This document shows, one piece after another, positions 12,000-23,069 of a DNA stretch of 64,000 bases. The position numbers and the translations under genes are program-made. The stretch lies in the NCBI GenBank assembly GCA_030248195.1, contig JASAND010017950.1, forward strand, positions 62,001-126,000. The letters run 5' to 3'. How positions within the stretch are numbered: the stretch's first letter is position 1; each line of letters opens with the position of its first letter. The notes beneath the pieces are model-generated. The model was not told the origin of the DNA. It did no database searches and was given only the letters and a program-made list of their open reading frames with translations. Origin of the DNA: Trissonchulus latispiculum. Taxonomy: Eukaryota > Nematoda > Enoplea > Enoplida > Ironidae.

Positions 12000-12880
12000 A
12001 CTTCCCATTTTTGTTGCGTCGTCGTGGATTGTGCAAGTTTTCTGTCTGAACGCAGTGGATTACTGATTGAATTGTTCTGGTTTTTGTGGATTACTGTTAT
12101 ATGCTGATTGAAAGCTAAGGATTACTGTTCATATTGGGGTTGTTGTTATGGATTATTTACTCTGTTTTTCTGGTATCCTTGGATTATTTACTCAGGTTTT
12201 CTGGTATCGTTGGATTATTCGTTAATGGTTGAATTGCTATGGATTGTTGTATGTGTTGTGAGATGAACTGTTTTAATTTTGTAGTGACAAATATAAATGT
12301 TAGTTATTTGAGGTTACGGATTGGATAGTGAATAGTTTTCTATTAAAAATATGAACTGTTTAATAGTAAATTGTTTAGTTTTGTTAAAAATATGAACTGT
12401 TTTAATAGAATAGTGGCGAACATAAATGCTAGTTATTTGAGGTTATAGATTATTAGTAAATTGTTTACTTTTGTTATTGTTGGATTTGCTTAATTTAGGT
12501 TGTAGATGTTGTTTAATTTAGGTTGTAGATTTTGTTTTTGCGGTTTAATAGAGTAGTGGCGAGGATTCGGATTATGCATTGTTGGTGTCGTAGATAAATC
12601 TTTTTGAGTTATTAGTTGACCATAAATTGTTTATTTTTGGGAAAATAAATTAAATAAATTGTTTTGTGGTTTTGGGGTTTAATAGAGTAGTGGCAAGGAT
12701 TCGGATTATGCATTGTTGGTGTCGTAGATAAATCTTTTTGGGTTATTAGTTGACCATAAATTGTTTATTTGTGGGAAAACAAATTAAATAAATTGTTTTG
12801 TGTAAGGTTTGAGTTTTTAGTTTAGGATTAATTTTTTAATTGTGGAAAATAAATTAAATATATTGTTTTGGGATTTTAGT
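12000..12880. repeat. Low-complexity minisatellites, 134-bp unit in the second half
   Basis: The first half contains loose repeats of TGGATTATT/GGATTACTG. From 12543 a 134-bp unit (GTTTAATAGAGTAGTGGC, GGATTCGGATTATGC, GTCGTAGATAAATC) occurs at 12543 and again at 12677, followed by a partial third copy (AAATTAAATAAATTG). It is non-coding. Confidence 0.65.
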
Positions 12881-13019
12881 TATGAGCGTATTGTGTTCAA
12901 AGTGTTTTTATTGCTAATGTATGGCTTGTTTTGTGCAATTTTGTATATAGTAGTAGTATAGTCATGATGAATTAATGAATTAGTTTAGTTTTTGGATCTG
13001 AACCATACATTAACATAGG

Positions 13020-13480
13020 GTCGGGTCCTGGGGGGGGCTTGTCCCCAAAAAATTTTGAGGGGGCTTGTACCTTGAACAAAAATTTTCAGGGGGGCTTGTA
13101 CCTCAAGAAACAATTTGTAAAATTTTTCCAAAAAATTAACGGTAATTTTATTAAAATTGGCAATTTTTTGCCAAAATTTGCAAAAAATCTTCAATTTTGG
13201 AAAAAATTTCAAAATTTTGCCCGATTTTCCTGAAAAATTAAACATTCTAGCCAAAAAATTCCGGCGAAGCCGGAAATTTTTTGAAATTTACAATAAAAAC
13301 TAATTTTTTCCGACTGGTTTTGGTTACCCCTTGGCTATTTTTTCGCTACCCCTTGTCCCCGACGGCGATAGGGCTTGTACCTTGTCCGGGTTGGGGGGGG
13401 GGGCTTGGACCCCCCCCCCAGACCCCCCCCGCGTTAACCTATGATCTGAACCCATAGGTAGTTTTTGGATCTGAACCCAT
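13020..13480. repeat. C/G-tract block with a triloop hairpin
   Basis: Repeats of GGGGGGCTTGTACC alternate with AAAATTTT-type runs. A perfect 7-bp hairpin TTCCGGC-GAA-GCCGGAA lies at 13259-13275. A poly-G/poly-C pair lies at about 13390-13430. Open frames here are homopolymer-driven (FQKINGNFIK-like) and are not treated as genes. Confidence 0.5.
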
Positions 13481-13481
13481 A

Positions 13482-14340
13482 GGTGTAATTGGGGTCGGAT
13501 TTTGGGGATGAGGTTAGTCAGCACCATTTTCAAAATTAGCAAAAATTTTTTTCGAAACACCAGAAGTGTTTGAGAGCTGCCGGCATCCTGTCCCCAATTT
13601 GGGGGGGGGTGTGGGGGGAATTTCCCTGAAAATTTTGCATTTTTGGGTGTTTTTGAAAATTTTTGAAAAAAGTCCAAATCTTTGTGTAAACGTGTTTATT
13701 TTCGGCAGAAATACATCTTTATAATGGTTTAATGGACTCTTAAATTCAATATGTAATTGGGGTCGGATTTTGGGGATGAGGTTAGTCAGCATCATTTTCA
13801 AAATTACCAAAAATTTTTTTCGAAACCACCAGAAGTGTTTGAGAGCTGCCGGCATCCTGTCCCCAATTTTGGGGGGGGGGGTGTGTGGGGGGGAATTTCT
13901 CTGAAAATTTTGCATTTTTAGGGTGTTTTTGAAAATTTTTGAAGAAAGTCCAAATTTTTGTGTAAACGTGTTTATTTTCGGCAGAAATACATTTTTATAA
14001 CGGTTTAATGGACTTCTAAATTCAATATTGACGTTACATTTGACTGAGATATTTTTTTCGCGATAATAAACACGTTAAGCCTAAACCCAATTTGGGGGGA
14101 TGTGGGGGAATTTCCTTGAAAATTTTGGATTTTTAGGGTGTTTTTCAAAATTTTTCAACGTCCAAATTACTGTTTAATGGACTTCTAAATTAAATATTGA
14201 CTTTACATTTGACTGAGATATTTTTTCGCGATAATAAACACGTTAAGCCAAAACCCAATTTGAGGGGGGGATGTGGAGGAATTTCATTGAAAATTTTGGA
14301 TTTTTAGGGTGTTTTTCAAAATTTTCCAGTCCAAAGTCCA
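13482..14340 (+). repeat. Tandem array, two 266-bp units then two shorter ~177-bp units
   Basis: Units start at TAATTGGGGTCGGATTTTGG near 13485 and 13752, and contain GATGAGGTTAGTCAGCA, GTTTGAGAGCTGCCGGCATC and CAGAAATACAT. Two truncated units follow, starting at AACCCAATTTG near 14086 and 14258. They share AAATTTTGGATTTTTAGGG and ATTTGACTGAGATATTTTTT. It is a local satellite. The open frames across it repeat because the DNA repeats. Confidence 0.8.
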
Positions 14341-14990
14341 AACGGCCAACGGCCAACTGGCTGGCCGTTGGCCGTTGGCTGGCCAATGGCCGAGTGCTGG
14401 CCAAGCTCAAATTTACTGATCTTGTGCGTTAACTGTGTTGAAAAATTTAATTTTGCTGCATAATATCGTAAACATGTTGCTGTATAAACGTTACATTAGA
14501 TACAGTACTACAGATTTTCACTTAGATGTTGACAATTTTTATAGTTATTAGAGTTATTTTACAATTAAATTTGCTAATTGCATGCAAATTTTAAGTGTGC
14601 TAACAACGCGGTTTCTAAATTTGTCTGGCGGTGAACGTCTCATCACTTTATTGCGGTCCTCCAGCAAAATTAAAGCAGAGTTACGGGTTGGAGCTAAATG
14701 TTTGGAAAAACTATTTTACAAATATATATTGTAAACTGTAAATTGTACTATTGAAATAAAGTTTAATTAAGTTGCCGCCTAATTAAGCACGGTAGACGAA
14801 TAAAAATAGTAAATGCCAGCTCGCCAACGTTGATAAATAGCTAAAGAACGGCCAATAGCGTACGGCCAAGAAACAGCCAACGGCCAACGAGCGGCCAACG
14901 GCCAACGGCCAGCCAATTGGCCGGCCAACTTCAAACTCCGGCCAAGCCAAGCCAAGCCAACCATGGAAATTTTCGGCCAATCCCAGCACT
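14330..14990. repeat. GGCCAACGG inverted pair around unassigned DNA
   Basis: Clusters of GGCCAACGGCCAAC at 14340-14400 and in both orientations at 14845-14960 enclose about 430 bp of plain AT-rich DNA. The right edge, GGCCAATCCCAGCACTA, resembles a hAT-type terminus (TAGTGCTGGG on the other strand), but no matching left end or target duplication could be fixed. Confidence 0.4.
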
Positions 14991-15039
14991 ACTTGAGTTC
15001 TTAGGGGGGGAGCGACGCTTTTATAAATTGAGTATGCTG

Positions 15040-15960
15040 AAATTTGAGGTACTTGAGTTCTTAGGGGGGATCTTTGAAAATTTTTCTAAAAGTTCTGAAT
15101 TATAATAACATGTTGTATGTTGCGGTTGCCTGGCTGGTCGTCGTTTTGCGGCAGATATTTTCATATTTTTATAGTTGTCGTTGTTGTGATCATCAAAAAC
15201 GTTGTGTTTTCTTGTTTGGGAGTCCTTTGGGGGTGCAATTTTTTTATATTTGTATAGGTTCGTTGTTATTGTCTACGAAAATAACTAAATGAAAGTCTTC
15301 AAAAGTGGTCAAGTCGGTATGAAATCAAAGCGCTTGGAGAGGCGAAGTACTTTTGCGATTATAGGAGCGAACTGTAGGGGGCGAAAATTTTTGAAAATTC
15401 TTCTATACGCGCGTTAAAACATAACATATCAAATATTGTCTTGGGGGCGAAAATTTTTGAAAATTCTTCTATACGCGTGTTAAAACATAACATATCAAAT
15501 ATTGTCTTATGGAGGGAGTTTGGAAAGCATGATGAAATTTGAGCTATTTTTATAATTTATTCCTGGTTTGTGAGTCCTTTTTGGGGGGCTTTTTGTTTTT
15601 TGTATGTGGGGGGCGAGTCATTTGGTTGAAATTCTCCTCCGATTTCTCTTTAGGATTTCAGTGAAAAATCAGAACTAATAATTTGCGCTCTTGAGGGAAT
15701 GTTTGTTAGAGGGATCGTGGGCAGGTCTTTTGGGGGTGAATGTTTGAAATGTTTTCTGAGAATTTCATATTTTTATAGGTGTCGTTGTTGAGGATTACAA
15801 AATAAGGTGTGTTTTCTTCGTTGGTGATTCGTTTTGCGGGGGCCAATTCGGATTTGAGAATTTCATATTTTTATGGGTGTCGTTGTTGAGGTTTAGAAAA
15901 TAAGGTATGTTTTCTTGGTTGGTGATTCGTTTTGGGGGGGCAATTCGTATTTATAAGTGG
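15040..15960 (+). repeat. G-rich tandem repeats of 67 and about 95 bp
   Basis: A unit GGGGCGAAAATTTTTGAAAA with TTCTATACGCG and AACATAACATATC occurs at 15376-15442 and 15443-15509. A second unit, TTTCATATTTTTATAGGTGT with TAAGGTGTGTTTTCTT and TTGGTGATTCGTTTTG, occurs at about 15764 and 15860, with an older relative near 15158. It is non-coding. Confidence 0.65.
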
Positions 15961-16914
15961 CTACAAACGTGGCTGCAGCGACGCTTTATTTTATTTTACC
16001 CTAATTCTAGATAATTAAATTATTCCAGATTTGGCTAAACGATGAAACGACGAACGTAGAGTCTGCTATACGGTTTACATTACAATTTGGGTTAACCTAA
16101 TCCTTAGACTTCATCATAACATCAGCCTATTCGCTTACCCTTACGCTTTCATTTTGCTTTAGGCGTACGCTTTGCTTATGGTCAAGCTAAACTTTTGGCT
16201 TACGTTTACACTTAGCCTCATTTCTGGTATATCTTTATTCTATTTCCATATAATAAACTTTCATAGGTGAGATTCTGAGGATTTCCCTTTAGTCTTACCC
16301 TTAGGCTTTCTCTTATTTCTGATGGCCTTACACTGATAGGTTTACAGTTATATACGCATAGCATTTAAGTTAGGCTTACGCTGACCTTTAGCTTAATCTC
16401 AATTCTTATATTATATTACACATAACTTATTTCAATTTTCCCTAAACACACGAAGTTGCCTTTACTGTATAGTGTACAATTAGCGTTTGCCTTACGCTCA
16501 CACTGTTACTTGCTCTTAGGCTAAACCTACTCCCTCAATCTTATAGCTCTTCCTTTCGCTTACTTTACCGGTTTGCTTATGGTGACGCTAAGGCTTACGC
16601 ATTGTCTTAAGCTTTCTCTGATCTGTGCTCTTACATAGACATAGACACTTTAGCTTAGCCTAATATATACGTTGCGTCCTCGTTAGCGTTATGTTTACGC
16701 TTCGACTTAACGTTTACTTTAGACTAAACTTAGACTTAGAATTACACTTAAGCTTAAGCGAAGGATTTTCTTAGCCTAAGGCTTACTGTAACGCTTACCC
16801 TTACCCTTAGGCTTTGAACTAGGCTTAGGCTAAGATATTAACTTAGACTTACCTTCAACCATATTGTATTAGGCTGATGGATACCTCCCACTTAGACTTT
16901 ACCTTTGACACAGG

Positions 16915-17410
16915 TGTAGAATTTAAAATTTTGGACTGAACTAAGGTAAACGGAAAAGACTGAAGGTTCGTAAAGAGTGTGTGATTTAAAGATCCCTATC
17001 AAAAAGTTTAGAAGAATTCAGAGACAATAATTTTTCTTTAATTTTCACAGAAAACAAAAAACAATGACCGTGTTCATAGTAACATCCCCCCTGCCCCCTT
17101 AACCAACCTCTAGTTTACGGCCGCTGATCCTCCTCCTGGCTTCGTTGGTAATGATGTTGGCTATTCAAAAGCTGAGATTGAAAAGTGACCGATTCTTTCT
17201 AAAATTTCCTCCCTTTTATAGTCGAAAACTAATTTGCATATTGTACGAAATTGTAATTTTGAGATAGCTAAAAGGCGAAGCCAAAGTTTCTACACAGAAG
17301 GAGGATAGCTAAATTCCAAAGCCAAGAAATGCACACACAAGTAAGAAGAGAATACTGTAATTTACAATAATTTCAAATAAATTCTGCCGTGCTGTTGCGA
17401 ATATCTCACA
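16915..17410 (-). repeat. 3' LTR of the minus-strand LTR element
   Basis: 496 bp, TG...CA ends. The stretch 17180-17410 is almost identical to 19620-19854, while 16915-17170 is clearly diverged from 19343-19600. The minus-strand polypurine tract lies immediately inside at 17411-17425. Confidence 0.75.
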
Positions 17411-19342
17411 AATACCCCCTCTTTTGAAACCGCCGGCCCCCGCGCGGTTACCGACTCAAGATTAGTAGGTTAAAACTCATCGATTAGCTCAGGTAAAATT
17501 AGTGATAATACTGATTGTTTCAGCAAGAAATATGGATAAAAGTGGGGACTCCCCAGTGGGGAGTCCCCACTGTGGGAACCTACCCACTGGCAGACTACGG
17601 TGTCCGGCATGACCATCGGACCCGACTGCGGGTAAAACTAGCGTGTCTGCCACCACACCACAATACACAAAACCTGAAATTTGGTGACTAGTTACCGCAC
17701 GCGAACGAGACAGCCTCAAAAGAGGGACACTGCAGACCTAACGCAGCAACACAGCAGAACTTTCCCACCAGCTTACCGAAAACCAATATGTGATACATAT
17801 ACACAACGGTAATAAAAGAGCACCTATCGCACATGGCAAGCGAAAAAATCAAAGCTGCAAGATTAATGCCAAGCAAAAAATATTAAACAACACAACAAGA
17901 TTCACAAAGACACGACAAGGGGAAGCCAGTGTTCGTAGAAGCGCGGGGAAAGGACAGCTCCACTTCATACAGTCAAAATGGCAGCCAACCGGCACAACAG
18001 ATGATAACAGCCGATCACAACAGATGACAACAGCCGGCCGCAACAACCGACCAAGATGAAACGCAACGGATTCCATCAGGCACCAAGGACTCGGCGTACC
18101 ACCGGGAAACAAGGTAACCGGAAGAGCCACGGCGGGAAACCAGCCGGGCGCAACAACAGGCTCAAGAAACCGAGGACACCAAGACCATCACGAAAATCCC
18201 CGAAGTCGCAGAATATAGGCCAGAATCCCAGAAATCAACCAGGGCAGTGGTTAACAGTTCTAAATCTGGGGGCAACAAAGTATATACCCACCCCAAACAA
18301 AGTTCAAAACCAGCACCGCGCCCAGCCACAAGGAGCAAACTACCGAGACCAGGCCTCCACCGTTGACGCGCGCCGCAATAGACTGGCGCATTCGCAGAGC
18401 CCAGCACGAGGGGAGCGCTTCCACGACACAATACCACGGGGGACCAGGGGGTCCGTGCACAACACAACAATCTAGAACACAGAAGAAAAAATAAGTAGTA
18501 CACAAAGAAAACATACGGCAAGATATACGAAAACAATAAATAAAACGACAAAGTCTGCACCGATTTATATTCCCGACAATGCCTATCATGAATTAAAAGA
18601 TAAATCCCGTTCCAACGCAAAAACTAATCACAAATAAGATAAAAAAATTGGAGCAAAACTATGGAACACCGAGAACTCCAGAAAACAGGGCTATCCAGGC
18701 TCCCGGCCGGATACCAGGCCAAGAGCCGGACCGCCCGGTCAAGCCAACCCTCAAAGAGGTTACGCGCCGAAACCCCGCAACCAACCCCAGAGCTGGCACC
18801 AACTCACTAAGATTCAACTCAATTCCAACAAAACTACGAAACTAATCTAAAATATGAAATTCGCAGCAAAATAATAACCATTCTAAAAGTTTAGAAATCT
18901 CGTAAACTTAACGTTTAAGTTCGAAAGTTATAATTTTTATGAATTTTTATCGAAAAAAATTACCTCACCCGGTATATCACTATCCAGCGGCGTCCAGACC
19001 ACCACTGATTGGAAACGATGGCCGCTAAAAGAAAACCAATTAGTGCAAGTGCTAAAATTTAAATGATGCAGAATTTTGATAACTAAAATAATTTCTGCAA
19101 ACAAATAAATTCGGCAAAAACAAATAAATTCGGCAAAATGGGGAATTACCCCCTGTTTTGAAAATTTAGACTTCAACGAAGTTTCCGAAAGCGAAATATG
19201 GCCTAACCAGGGGTCAACTGGTTAAGCGAAGCAACCAAAGGAGAACCAGAACCCTAAATTAAAGGTTGGTGTTAATTTTAACCCCACTCAAAAATTTTGA
19301 AAAGGAATCCAAAAATCTACTCTTAGAACACGGTCGCCACGT
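17411..19342 (-). other. Interior of the LTR element, no pol, unclear coding
   Basis: The interior carries a GC-richer, A/C-biased plus strand at about 17530-18850. Plus-strand open frames (17790-18059, 18056-18475, 18648-18845) give Arg/Lys/Pro/Gln-rich peptides, and the minus strand gives a Leu/Phe/Cys-rich 152-residue frame (18162-18620). None shows Gag, protease, RT or integrase motifs, and the amino-acid bias follows the base bias. I do not call a gene here. Confidence 0.55.
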
Positions 19343-19854
19343 TGTAAATAATTTGAAATTTACGGAGAACTAAACGGAAAACTAGTTGCAGGTTCGTGAA
19401 GAGTGTGTGATTTAAGGATCCCTAATAAATTCTATGGAAAAGGAGAATATCATCTTTATTACAATTCACACAATTTTGAAGATAATTTCAAAACAATAGC
19501 AAAGGCAACCGTGGTCATAAAATCCTATTGAGTATCCCCCTTCCCCCCATAACCAACCTCTACTTTGTGACGCTGATCCTCCTCCTGGCTTCGCTGTGAT
19601 GATGCTATTCAAGAGTTGAGATTAAAAAGTGACCGATTCTTTCTAAAATTTCCTCCCTTTTATAGTCGAAAACTAATTTGCATATTGTACGAAATTGTAA
19701 TTTTGAGATAGCTAAAAGGCGAAGCCAAAGTTTCTACACAGAAGGAGGATAGCTAAATTCCAAAGCCAAGAAATGCACACACAAGTAAGAAGAGAATACT
19801 GTAATTTACAATAATTTCAAATAAATTCTGCCGTGCTGTTGCGAATATCTCACA
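19343..19854 (-). repeat. 5' LTR of the minus-strand LTR element
   Basis: 512 bp. On the minus strand it starts TGTGAGATATTCGCAACAGC and ends ATTTACA. The primer-binding-like site TGGCGACCGTG lies at 19329-19339 (minus strand). TGGCGACCG could match the 3' end of an arginine-type tRNA, which is family knowledge and was not tested. Confidence 0.7.
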
Positions 19855-19943
19855 CAGGCTTAGCCTATGACTTAGGCTAATACGTAGTTTTTGGCTAAGC
19901 TCAGCCATTTATTCTTACGCTTAACCACAGAGTTTGTCTTATA

Positions 19944-21528
19944 CTAAAGTCTGACCAAAAAATCTTGGAACCGAACTGTCAGTACCAGTCCTGAGTTATC
20001 CTTTGAAGGTAGCCTATATAAAGTATATATTTTTAGAATCCTCAGGAGGAGGAGATTCCGATAAACCCATCATATCCGGTCTATATCCGGTTACCTGATA
20101 CTAAATCGATAAAAACGCTTCAGATTCGGAAGAAAAATGCTAATTAATTCATACTCTAGTATATTGGTCCTTGGATCAAAACATTTCCGAAAATCGGGTC
20201 ACATCCGGTCCATGTCCGGTAACCGGATGCCCAGGTCACAAAAACTGTACAGCAAGATGGGTAGCTCGTACAGTTTCGCTGATTGGATTTTTGGATTCCT
20301 CGGGTCGAAATTAGTCTGTATCCAAAATTTTGTCCGGTTTGGACCAAAATTACGTGATCTATGGTCGTATCCGGTTCGCAAAAAAACCGGAAAAACGATT
20401 TTTCCGGCCTGGTGCTCGGAATCGCGGATTAAAAATGTTTCCTTTTGGCACAATGAATGTTTGGGAGGCTACTTTCATTTTACCGGTGTGAAAGCAAGCG
20501 AATATCCGGTCCATTTCCGGTTCTGAGCTTTAAAATTTGAGATTTCATGGGCTATTATCTCAGTATCCGGTTGGTCCGGAAGTCAAATTATTGCATTAAA
20601 ATTATATTTGGTCTATCCCTAACCAATACCAACCTCAAATTACTTCATATCTGCTGTAAATTTTGAATGGCAGCGTTTAAAAAATGGGTGATTTTTGTTT
20701 GTTTTGTCTAATTCTTAAACCGGACATGAGATTTGATCCCATACGCTTAGCTTTGTCGCATGCAATATAACCTATTTTTGAACCGTTTTAAAAACGCTGC
20801 CATTCAAAATTTACAGCAGATATGAAGTAATTTGAGGTTGGTGTTGGTTTTAGGGATAGACCAAATATAATTTTAATGCAATAATTTGACTTCCGGACCA
20901 ACCGGATACTGAGATAATAGCCCATGAAATCTCAAATTTCTAAGCTCAGAACCGGAAATGGACCGGATATTCGATTGCTTTGACACCGGTAAAATGAAAG
21001 TAGCCTCCCAAACATTCATTGTGCCAAAGGGGAACATTTTTAATCCGCGATTCCGAGCACCAGGCCGGAAAAATCGTTTTTTCCGGTTTTTTGCGAACCG
21101 GATACGACCATAGATCACGCAATTTTGGTCCAAACCGGACAAAATTTTGGATACAGACTAATTTCGACCCGAGGAATCCAAAAATCTAATCAGCGAAACT
21201 GTACGAACTACCCATCTTGCTGTATAGTTTTTGTGACCTGGGCATCCGGTTACCGGACATGGACCGGATGTGACCCGAATTTCGGAAATGTTTTGATCCA
21301 AGGACCAATATACTGGAGTATGAATTAATTAGCATTTTTCTTCCGAATCTGAAGCGTTTTTATCGATTTAGTATCCGGTAACCGGATATAGACCGGATAT
21401 GATGGGTTTATCGGAATCTCCTCCTCCTGAGGATTCTAAAAATATATACTTTATATAGGCTACCTTCAAAGGATAACTCAGGACTGGTGCTGACTGTTCG
21501 GTTCCAAGATTTTTTGGTCAGACTTTAG
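19944..21528. mobile_element. 1.58-kb foldback element, copy 2
   Basis: It has the same termini (CTAAAGTCTGACCAAAAAAT and complement) and almost the same length (1585 bp) as copy 1 at 8406-9988. The arms mirror each other around about 20690-20810, again with dense TCCGGT/ACCGGA. The 129-residue frame at 20137-20526 reappears in reverse in the other arm and, with a stop, in copy 1. It is inserted in the hexamer array. Confidence 0.85.
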
Positions 21529-23069
21529 ATTTGGCATTGAATTAGGCTTACACTTTGGCTTTGGCCCATATACAGTTTGGCTTAGCCTCATACGTAGCTT
21601 TCGACGTTCCATTATGTTTAGGCTTTCACTTATCTTTAGGCATACGCAAAGCTTAGCCTTAGCATAACCCTAACTCTAAGCCTTAGGCTTACCCTTAGCC
21701 TTAGACCAAGGCATTAGCTTTTGCGTTAGGCTTAGTCATACGCTTAGGCTTACACTAAGTTTACACTTAGTCTAACGCTTAATCTAAGGCTTTACAGTTA
21801 TAACTAGGCTTTCACTCAGACATTAGCTTTCACACAACCTTTGCGTCTACTTTACGCTAAAATGCTTAGCCTAAGGCTTTCCATAATGCTTAGGTTTATC
21901 CTTAGCCTTAGACCTACACTTAGCCTAACTTTGGATTAGTCTCATAGTTAGCATTCCCGCAACCTCGCTAACAACTGGTTTTAGACTTAGCTCTGCCACT
22001 TACTCTTAGCCTTAATCCTACATTTTTCTTACTTTGGCATTCGCTTTCAGCTAGCCCTTCGCTATGCGTTACGCCCATATAGACTTTCGTTTAGTCACAT
22101 ACTTACCACTCCCATAACCTTTGGTTAACCCTTTGGCTTAGTCTTTGGCTTAGTCTTTGGCTTAGGCTTAGTCTTTGGCTTAGCCTTTGGCTTAGACTTA
22201 GGCTTAGCCTTAGGCTTACCCTCAGGCGAACGTTTTGTTTAGCCTAACGCATAGCCTAAGCCTTAGTTTAATCATCATCCTTAGACCTATACTTAGCCTA
22301 ACTTTCGTTTAGTCTCAAGTTTCGTTTAGTCTCAAACTTACTTAGCCTTTAGCTTAAGCTTTGGCTTAGGCTAACGTTATGCTTAGCCTAACGCTTAGCC
22401 TAACACTTAGTTTAATTCTTAACCTTGGACCTATACTTCGCCTAACTTTTGCTTAGTGTTATACTAAGCATTTCCTGCCTTTCACATATAGATAGCCTAA
22501 CGCCTAACTTTCGCTTAGTCTCATACTTGGCATACCCGCAACCATAGGTTTAGCCTTTAGCTTAGGCTTAGGCTTACGCTTAGGCTTATGCTTAGGCACA
22601 GGCTTAAGCTTATGATTAGATTTAGACTTAGCCTTAGGCGAACGTTATGCTCAGCCTAACGCTTAGCGTAACACTTACTTTAATCGTTAGCATTAGACCG
22701 CTACTTACCCAACTTTCGCTTAGTTTCATACTTAGCATTTCCGCCCTTAGAGCTATACTTAACCTAACTGTCGCTATGTCTCATAGTCACCATTTCCGTA
22801 ACCCTTTGCCTTAGGCTTACGCTTTGGCTTCGCTTTAGCCTTTACACTTACGCTTAGGCTTAGGTTTACCCGAACGTTATACTTAACCTAACGCTTACAC
22901 TAACCCTTAGTTTAATCCCTAGCCTTAGTCCTATAGTTAACCTAACTTAGCCTTACGCTTAGGCTTAGTCTTAGGCTTAGTCTTAGGCATATTTTGCTGA
23001 GCCGAACGCTTACCTAACCGTTACTTCTGTCCTTTGCGTTCGACCTATGCCTAGCCTAACTAACGTTTA

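Larger units (their letters stand above)
16915..19854 (-). mobile_element. Non-autonomous LTR retrotransposon without pol
   Basis: Two direct repeats of about 500 bp begin TGTA and end CTCACA in plus orientation, flanked by CAGG at 16911-16914 and at 19855-19858. A polypurine tract AAAAGAGGGGG (minus strand) abuts the repeat at 17410. A primer-binding-site-like TGGCGACCGTG (minus strand) lies 3 nt from the repeat at 19343. Both place the element on the minus strand. The 1.9-kb interior has no reverse transcriptase, integrase or zinc knuckle. Its open frames are short and biased in composition. It resembles LARD/TRIM-type elements. Confidence 0.8.

Noticed and set aside
14783..14989. Trp/Leu/Ala-rich open frames as membrane peptides
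   Set aside because: They are translations of the GGCCAACGG repeat in two frames.
18056..18475. 139-codon Arg/Pro-rich frame as a Gag or nucleocapsid protein
   Set aside because: It lies on the strand opposite to the LTR element's polypurine tract and primer site, and its composition follows the A/C-rich strand.
20137..20526. 129-codon frame in the foldback element as a gene
   Set aside because: It is mirrored in the opposite arm and interrupted in the sister copy, has no domain, and follows from the palindrome.
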